Below, one piece after another: positions 44,846 through 48,886 of a DNA stretch of 48,886 bases. Under the pieces are notes generated by a model. The model searched no databases and was not told where the DNA came from. It saw nothing but the letters and a program-made list of their open reading frames with translations. Every line of letters begins with the position of its first letter. Position 1 is the first letter of the stretch. The position numbers and the translations under genes were made by a program. The DNA comes from an uncultured Wohlfahrtiimonas sp. (lineage in GTDB: Bacteria; Pseudomonadota; Gammaproteobacteria; Cardiobacteriales; Wohlfahrtiimonadaceae), in NCBI GenBank assembly GCA_947630895.1, contig CANRJJ010000008.1, forward strand, positions 1 to 48,886. The letters are read 5' to 3'.

Positions 44846-45488
44846 AACGCACTCTCCTTTCAACATAAGATAAAACAAATGTGAATGGTAAAATTACGAT
44901 GACGTAAGCGATGGCTAATAGCAGTAAATTCTCATTGGTATGCCCAACATTGCTGATGTAATTGACAACAACTGTTGTGATATCTGTGCCCGCAATCGCA
45001 GTAAAAACTGATGTTTCTTTAAAGAGAAAGATGCAGTTTGCACCGAGCGCTGAAATACAATAAGAAAATGCCTGCGGTAAAACTATATAGCGAATCATTT
45101 GAAAACGATTCAAACCAATCGCTTTGCCTGAGTCAAATTGAGATTTGGCAACCGCTTCAATCCCACCTTTAAAAGCTTCTGCCATGTAAGCACCACCGAG
45201 CAAGGATAAGCCAAGTAATGCAGTTGTTTCAAAACTTAAAACGATGCCAAAAGCTCTAGGCAAGCCAAAATAAAGAAAAAATAGATGAAGTAAGAGCGGT
45301 GTATTTCTAAAAAATGCGACATATCCTTGTGCAATTTTAGAAATAATCGGCATGCGATAAAATATCACTAAGCTCAATATCACACCGATCAACATTGCAC
45401 TGAGGATGCCAAAAAATGAAATTTTTACAGTCAACCACAGTGCTTTCTCTAAGGATGGTAATACTTGAATGATATAAGCAAAATCCAT
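44826..45488 (-). CDS. amino acid ABC transporter permease 1
   Basis: A 220-residue permease with the family N-terminus LPSLEKALWLTVKISFFGILSA, the segment FFRNTPLLLHLFFLYFGLP and the EAA-type loop SQFDSGKAIGLNRFQMIRYI. Likely forms a heterodimer with permease 2. It begins 22 bases after cysK on the same strand. Confidence 0.88.
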   Translation of the reverse strand: MDFAYIIQVLPSLEKALWLTVKISFFGILSAMLIGVILSLVIFYRMPIISKIAQGYVAFFRNTPLLLHLFFLYFGLPRAFGIVLSFETTALLGLSLLGGAYMAEAFKGGIEAVAKSQFDSGKAIGLNRFQMIRYIVLPQAFSYCISALGANCIFLFKETSVFTAIAGTDITTVVVNYISNVGHTNENLLLLAIAYVIVILPFTFVLSYVERRVRYAEFGS

Positions 45489-45510
45489 ACCTTATACTTC
45501 ACTTTATTAA

Positions 45511-46446
45511 TTATTTTCTTTCAAATAATGGTGTAGATAAATATTTCTCACCACCGTCAGGCAAAATTACAACAATATTTTTACCTTTATTTTCAGGACG
45601 TTTTGCTAATTCAATACTTGCTTTCAATGCAGCACTTGAAGAAATACCAACCAACAAACCTTCTGTGCTTGCAACTACTGGTGCAAGTGAGAATGCATCT
45701 ACGTCTGAAACTGTGATGATTTCATCATAAATTTCTGTGTTCAATGTATCTGGAATAAAGCCTGCGCCAATACCTTGTATTTTATGTGGACCCGCAACAC
45801 CTTTAGATAAAATTGGTGAACCTTCTGGTTCAATCGCGATCACTTTAATCTCAGGATTTTGTTTTTTCAAATAAGCACCAATACCAGAGATTGTTCCACC
45901 TGTACCGATACCCGCAACAACGATGTCTACTTTACCGTCTGTATCTTCCCAAATTTCAGGGCCAGTTGTTGCTTCATGAACAGCTGGATTTGCTGGGTTA
46001 ACGAATTGACCTAAAATCACAGCATTTGGGATTTCTTTAGACAATTCTTCAGCTTTAGCAATCGCGCCTTTCATACCTTTTGCGCCTTCTGTTAAAACTA
46101 ACTCTGCGCCATAAGCTTGTAATAAGTTACGACGTTCGATACTCATTGTTTCTGGCATCGTTAAAATGATACGATAGCCCTTCGCTGATGCAACTGAAGC
46201 TAAACCGATACCTGTGTTACCACTTGTTGGTTCAATAATTACAGAACCTGGTTTTAAAATACCTTCTTTTTCAGCAGTATCAATCATTGCGAAAGCAATA
46301 CGATCTTTCACACTACCTGCTGGGTTTCTATACTCTAATTTTGCAATCAAAGGTGTTTCTAAACCTTCGTGTTTTGAAAAACGATTTAGATGCAACAATG
46401 GTGTTTTACCAATTAGCTCAACCAAGCTTTCATAAATTTTTGCCAT
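45511..46446 (-). CDS. cysK: cysteine synthase A (O-acetylserine sulphhydrylase)
   Basis: PLP enzyme making cysteine from O-acetylserine and sulphide. The 311-residue protein shows the PLP lysine K47 in [11 protein letters not shown], the substrate loop [11 protein letters not shown], the glycine-rich phosphate loop [12 protein letters not shown] and the C-terminal GISSSAA. It is the first gene of an operon with a cysteine-type ABC importer, and is divergent from an Rrf2 regulator. In Gram-positive bacteria CysK also acts as a partner of the regulator CymR; the same layout is seen here, but interaction is not shown. Confidence 0.95.
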   Translation of the reverse strand: MAKIYESLVELIGKTPLLHLNRFSKHEGLETPLIAKLEYRNPAGSVKDRIAFAMIDTAEKEGILKPGSVIIEPTSGNTGIGLASVASAKGYRIILTMPETMSIERRNLLQAYGAELVLTEGAKGMKGAIAKAEELSKEIPNAVILGQFVNPANPAVHEATTGPEIWEDTDGKVDIVVAGIGTGGTISGIGAYLKKQNPEIKVIAIEPEGSPILSKGVAGPHKIQGIGAGFIPDTLNTEIYDEIITVSDVDAFSLAPVVASTEGLLVGISSSAALKASIELAKRPENKGKNIVVILPDGGEKYLSTPLFERK

Positions 46447-46536
46447 ACTAAAATTCCTTAATAATAAATTTGTCTTGACTTAGTCTAGCATACTTTTAAT
46501 ATATGCATTATATGATAAATAAATTACCAAATAATT

Positions 46537-46545
46537 TGCTAAAAT
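46537..46545 (+). promoter_or_regulatory. extended -10 promoter of the Rrf2 regulator gene
   Basis: TGCTAAAAT matches an extended -10 element 31 bases before the ATG at 46577. It overlaps the end of an 11-base palindrome CAAATAATTTG (46528-46538), which could be an autoregulatory operator in the divergent cysK-rrf2 gap. Confidence 0.5.
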
Positions 46546-46576
46546 GTCAATGAATTTTTAATTAAAGAAGGTGAAG

Positions 46577-47017
46577 ATGAAATTATCTGCTAAATCTCGT
46601 TACGCATTAGCATCAGTGATCAAAATGGCGATGGCATACGACTCAAAAGAAACGATGACCATCCTTGAAATTGCAACGGATTTAAACATTTCAAAAATAT
46701 ATCTTGAACGCGTTTTTTCTCAGCTAAAACAAGGCAACGTTGTATCTGCCATCAAAGGTGCGCAAGGCGGATACTATTTAACTAGAAACCCATCTGAGCT
46801 CTCAGTTTATGATGTGTTAGCGAGTGTTGAGCCTGCTATTTTTACAGAAAATGAAAAAACTGTCGAAGCAATTGCACCAAAAATTGAAAAAACGCTTCAA
46901 AACAAAATTTATGAACCATTAGATAATGCATTACAGACAACTTTAAGTGCTATTTCTTTGGCTGACCTTGCTGAAGATGCATTAAAAGATGACAGCAACT
47001 ACATGTATTATTTATAA
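46577..47017 (+). CDS. Rrf2-family transcription regulator, CymR-like
   Basis: A 146-residue winged-helix regulator. The N-terminus KLSAKSRYALASVIKMA, the recognition helix region ISKIYLERVFSQLKQGNVV and the wing IKGAQGGYYLTRNP are Rrf2 hallmarks. The protein contains no cysteine, so it cannot bind an Fe-S cluster through cysteines as IscR, NsrR or RsrR do. The cysteine-free Rrf2 protein CymR of Firmicutes controls cysteine genes together with CysK. Divergence from cysK and a cysteine importer makes the same role likely here (inference). I start at ATG 46577, with AAGG six bases upstream; the GTG two codons earlier is less likely. Confidence 0.88.
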   Translation: MKLSAKSRYALASVIKMAMAYDSKETMTILEIATDLNISKIYLERVFSQLKQGNVVSAIKGAQGGYYLTRNPSELSVYDVLASVEPAIFTENEKTVEAIAPKIEKTLQNKIYEPLDNALQTTLSAISLADLAEDALKDDSNYMYYL

Positions 47018-47069
47018 CTTTTTATACCTTTACGCATTAATCCTTCTAATTTTATGTAATAAATATGTT

Positions 47070-47083
47070 TTGTCAGATGACAA
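47070..47083. promoter_or_regulatory. palindromic site upstream of aspA
   Basis: TTGTCA-GA-TGACAA is a perfect inverted repeat with a two-base centre, immediately before TATATT (47084-47089), a possible -10. An operator for aspA is plausible; the sequence does not match the CRP or FNR consensus. Confidence 0.4.
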
Positions 47084-47154
47084 TATATTTAAACGGATTA
47101 CAATGGATTGCTTAAAAATTTTCATTAACAATAATCGTAAATTAAGAGGATTAA

Positions 47155-48561
47155 ATGCGTACAGAAGTTGACCTACTCGGCAGTAAAGAAATTTCTAATG
47201 ATTGTTATTACGGAATACATACACAAAGAGCCGTAGATAATTTTAAAATTTCATCTCAAACCATCAGCGATATGCCTGAAATTATTCGTGGCATGGCGCT
47301 CACTAAAAAAGCAGTGGCTTTGGCAAACCAATCATTGCGCATTTTAGATCCTAAAGTTGCAGATGCTATTGTTAATGCTTGTGATTTAATCTTGAATGAT
47401 CATCGTTGCTTAGATCAATTCCCTATTGACGCATTCCAAGGTGGCGCAGGGACTTCTGTGAACATGAATGCCAACGAAGTGATCGCAAACCTTGCTTTAG
47501 AAACATTAGGTTTAACAAAAGGCGACTACAACGTGGTGAATCCTAATAATCACGTAAACATGTCTCAATCAACGAATGATGCTTATCCTTCAAGCTTGCG
47601 TTTAGCATTCTATGAAAAAATGAATGGCTTAATCGAAGGCTTAAACTATTTAAAAACAGGCATTGATGCAAAAGCAAAAGAATTCGATGGCGTATTAAAA
47701 ATGGGTCGTACCCAATTACAAGATGCTGTTCCTATGTCTATGGGTCAAGAATTCAATGCATTTTCAGCAATGCTTGGTAATGAAATTAAAGCATTGAAGC
47801 AAGCAACAGATGCTTTACTAACGTTTAACTTAGGTGCAACTGCGATCGGCTCTGGCATTAATACGCCTGAAAACTATCCTGCAACTGTTGTAAAACATTT
47901 GTCTGAGTTATTGGGCAAAGAGTGCCATGGTGCAACTGACCTATTCTCTGCAACATATGATTGCTCTGACTTTGTAACATTGCATGCTGGCTTAAAGCGT
48001 TGTGCGATTCGTTTAGGCAAAATCTGTAACGATCTGCGCTTATTAGCATCTGGCCCGCGCACAGGCTTAAAAGAATTAAACTTACCTGAATTACAAGCAG
48101 GAAGCTCGATCATGCCTGCAAAAGTTAATCCTGTAATTCCTGAAGTTGTGAACCAAGTTTGCTTCAAAGTGATTGGTAATGACGTAACTGTTACGATGGC
48201 TGCGGATGCTGCACAATTACAATTGAACGTGATGGAGCCTGTATTGGTTCAAGCATTGTATGAATCAATCTCATTGTTAAATAACAGCTGCTACAACTTA
48301 CGTGACAAATGTATTGATGGCATTACTGTGAATGCTGATCGTTGTCGTGCACACGTTTTAAATTCTATCGGTATCATCACTTACTTAACGCCAGTCATCG
48401 GTCATGCTGAAGGTGATGTGATTGGTAAAATCTGTGCTGAAACAGGCAAGAGCATCAAAGAAGTTGTGTTAGAACGCAACTTAATGACAGAAGCTGAATT
48501 GGATGATTTATTGTCTGAAGAAAACTTATTGCACCCACATCATGTGAAGCCTAAGTTTTAA
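47155..48561 (+). CDS. aspA: aspartate ammonia-lyase
   Basis: Deaminates L-aspartate to fumarate and ammonia. The 468-residue protein has the superfamily signature [15 protein letters not shown] near residue 317, whose serine is the catalytic base, the [14 protein letters not shown] and [12 protein letters not shown] segments and [11 protein letters not shown]. The N-terminus [19 protein letters not shown] favours aspartase over fumarase C. AAGAGGA precedes the ATG. A palindrome upstream may be its operator. It ends at a strong terminator. Confidence 0.95.
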   Translation: MRTEVDLLGSKEISNDCYYGIHTQRAVDNFKISSQTISDMPEIIRGMALTKKAVALANQSLRILDPKVADAIVNACDLILNDHRCLDQFPIDAFQGGAGTSVNMNANEVIANLALETLGLTKGDYNVVNPNNHVNMSQSTNDAYPSSLRLAFYEKMNGLIEGLNYLKTGIDAKAKEFDGVLKMGRTQLQDAVPMSMGQEFNAFSAMLGNEIKALKQATDALLTFNLGATAIGSGINTPENYPATVVKHLSELLGKECHGATDLFSATYDCSDFVTLHAGLKRCAIRLGKICNDLRLLASGPRTGLKELNLPELQAGSSIMPAKVNPVIPEVVNQVCFKVIGNDVTVTMAADAAQLQLNVMEPVLVQALYESISLLNNSCYNLRDKCIDGITVNADRCRAHVLNSIGIITYLTPVIGHAEGDVIGKICAETGKSIKEVVLERNLMTEAELDDLLSEENLLHPHHVKPKF

Positions 48562-48577
48562 CTAAATTTAAATAAAT

Positions 48578-48611
48578 AAAAAGCCTCAAAACAATCATTT
48601 TGAGGCTTTTT
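48578..48611 (+). terminator. intrinsic terminator after aspA
   Basis: AAAAAGCCTCAAAA / TTTTGAGGCTTTTT, a 14-bp stem with a six-base loop and a T run. Confidence 0.92.
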
Positions 48612-48659
48612 TATTTCAAAATTAGCATTCTATACAAAAATAATATTTAGAGTACTCCA

Positions 48660-48839
48660 ATGAAAAAAATTATTTTATTATGCTTTCACTTATTTATCAT
48701 GAATTCATATGCTGAAATTGCACCCAAAACTCAGCAAGAAAAAATAGATGAGTTTTTATCCATCAACCAAGAAGAATATGACATTTGGGATCCTTACAAA
48801 AATTACCCAAAATTATTAGGGCGTGTTGAACATTCATAA
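48660..48839 (+). CDS. small secreted peptide, 59 residues
   Basis: An open frame from ATG 48660 to TAA 48837-48839. The first 18 residues (MKKIILLCFHLFIMNSYA) form a good signal peptide with an A-x-type cleavage site; the mature part of about 41 residues is acidic and aromatic (EEYDIWDPYKNYPK). I do not recognise it. The ribosome site is weak (TAGAG about ten bases upstream). The signal peptide is the main reason to accept it as a gene. Confidence 0.5.
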   Translation: MKKIILLCFHLFIMNSYAEIAPKTQQEKIDEFLSINQEEYDIWDPYKNYPKLLGRVEHS

Positions 48840-48886
48840 TTTTAGCCAAATATAAGCACAAGCTAAAGCGACAGTATTTTCATAAT

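Noticed and set aside
44846-44878. Longer N-terminus for permease 2 from ATG 44878
   Set aside because: The 44845 start has AGGAGAG at good spacing and a family-like N-terminus; the extension lies in the preceding gene and has no such support.

Overview
The window is a stretch of low-GC bacterial chromosome, read here as a gammaproteobacterium. The marks are E. coli-type proteins throughout (RlmE, RsuA, YhbY, LplT-Aas, a full cytochrome c maturation set, UgpABCEQ, ThiC, AspA), type IV pilus minor pilins, and signal peptides typical of a Gram-negative cell. A small-genome lineage such as Wohlfahrtiimonadaceae/Cardiobacteriales would fit, but the sequence alone does not settle the family. I see no rRNA, tRNA, insertion sequence, prophage or CRISPR array.

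Bases 1-9500: ribosome-maturation genes (small membrane protein-rsuA-rlmE on minus, yhbY on plus), then minus-strand genes for a pilV/pilX minor pilin pair, a DUF922-type HExxH protein, a large AsmA-like protein, and the lysophospholipid recycling pair aas-lplT. Bases 9700-19900: folA, then a tightly overlapping cytochrome c maturation operon in the order ccmC-D-E-F-G-H-I-A-B, followed 17 bases later by a protein with two AAA+ modules. Bases 19900-22700: a very A/T-rich lone ATPase with a DUF4435/TOPRIM-like C-terminus (possible defence gene) that converges on a NYN-domain nuclease-like gene. Bases 22700-26700: a metabolite:H+ symporter with carbamate kinase, and divergently a YkvI-family transporter.

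Bases 26700-34100: a glycerol-3-phosphate uptake locus, ugpB2-ugpB1-ugpA-ugpE-ugpC-ugpQ on minus, with two tandem binding-protein genes, each followed by an intrinsic terminator-like hairpin. It diverges from an HAD-IB phosphatase. Between them lie two back-to-back Pho-box promoters of matching geometry, so this looks like a phosphate-starvation regulon centre. Bases 34100-39400: a lytic transglycosylase, a secreted conserved protein, a periplasmic Ntn hydrolase of the choloylglycine hydrolase family, ribokinase and three small or unknown genes.

Bases 39400-48886: thiC behind a TPP riboswitch with promoter, aptamer and terminator all visible; an A/T-rich orphan with a weak HEPN-like look; a cysteine module (cysK, two permeases, ATPase, binding protein) divergent from a cysteine-free Rrf2 regulator resembling CymR; then aspA and a 59-residue secreted peptide. 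The best leads are the divergent Pho-box pair with the stepped ugp operon, the CymR-like/CysK arrangement, the DUF4435 ATPase, and the unknown AAA+ protein attached to the rearranged ccm operon.
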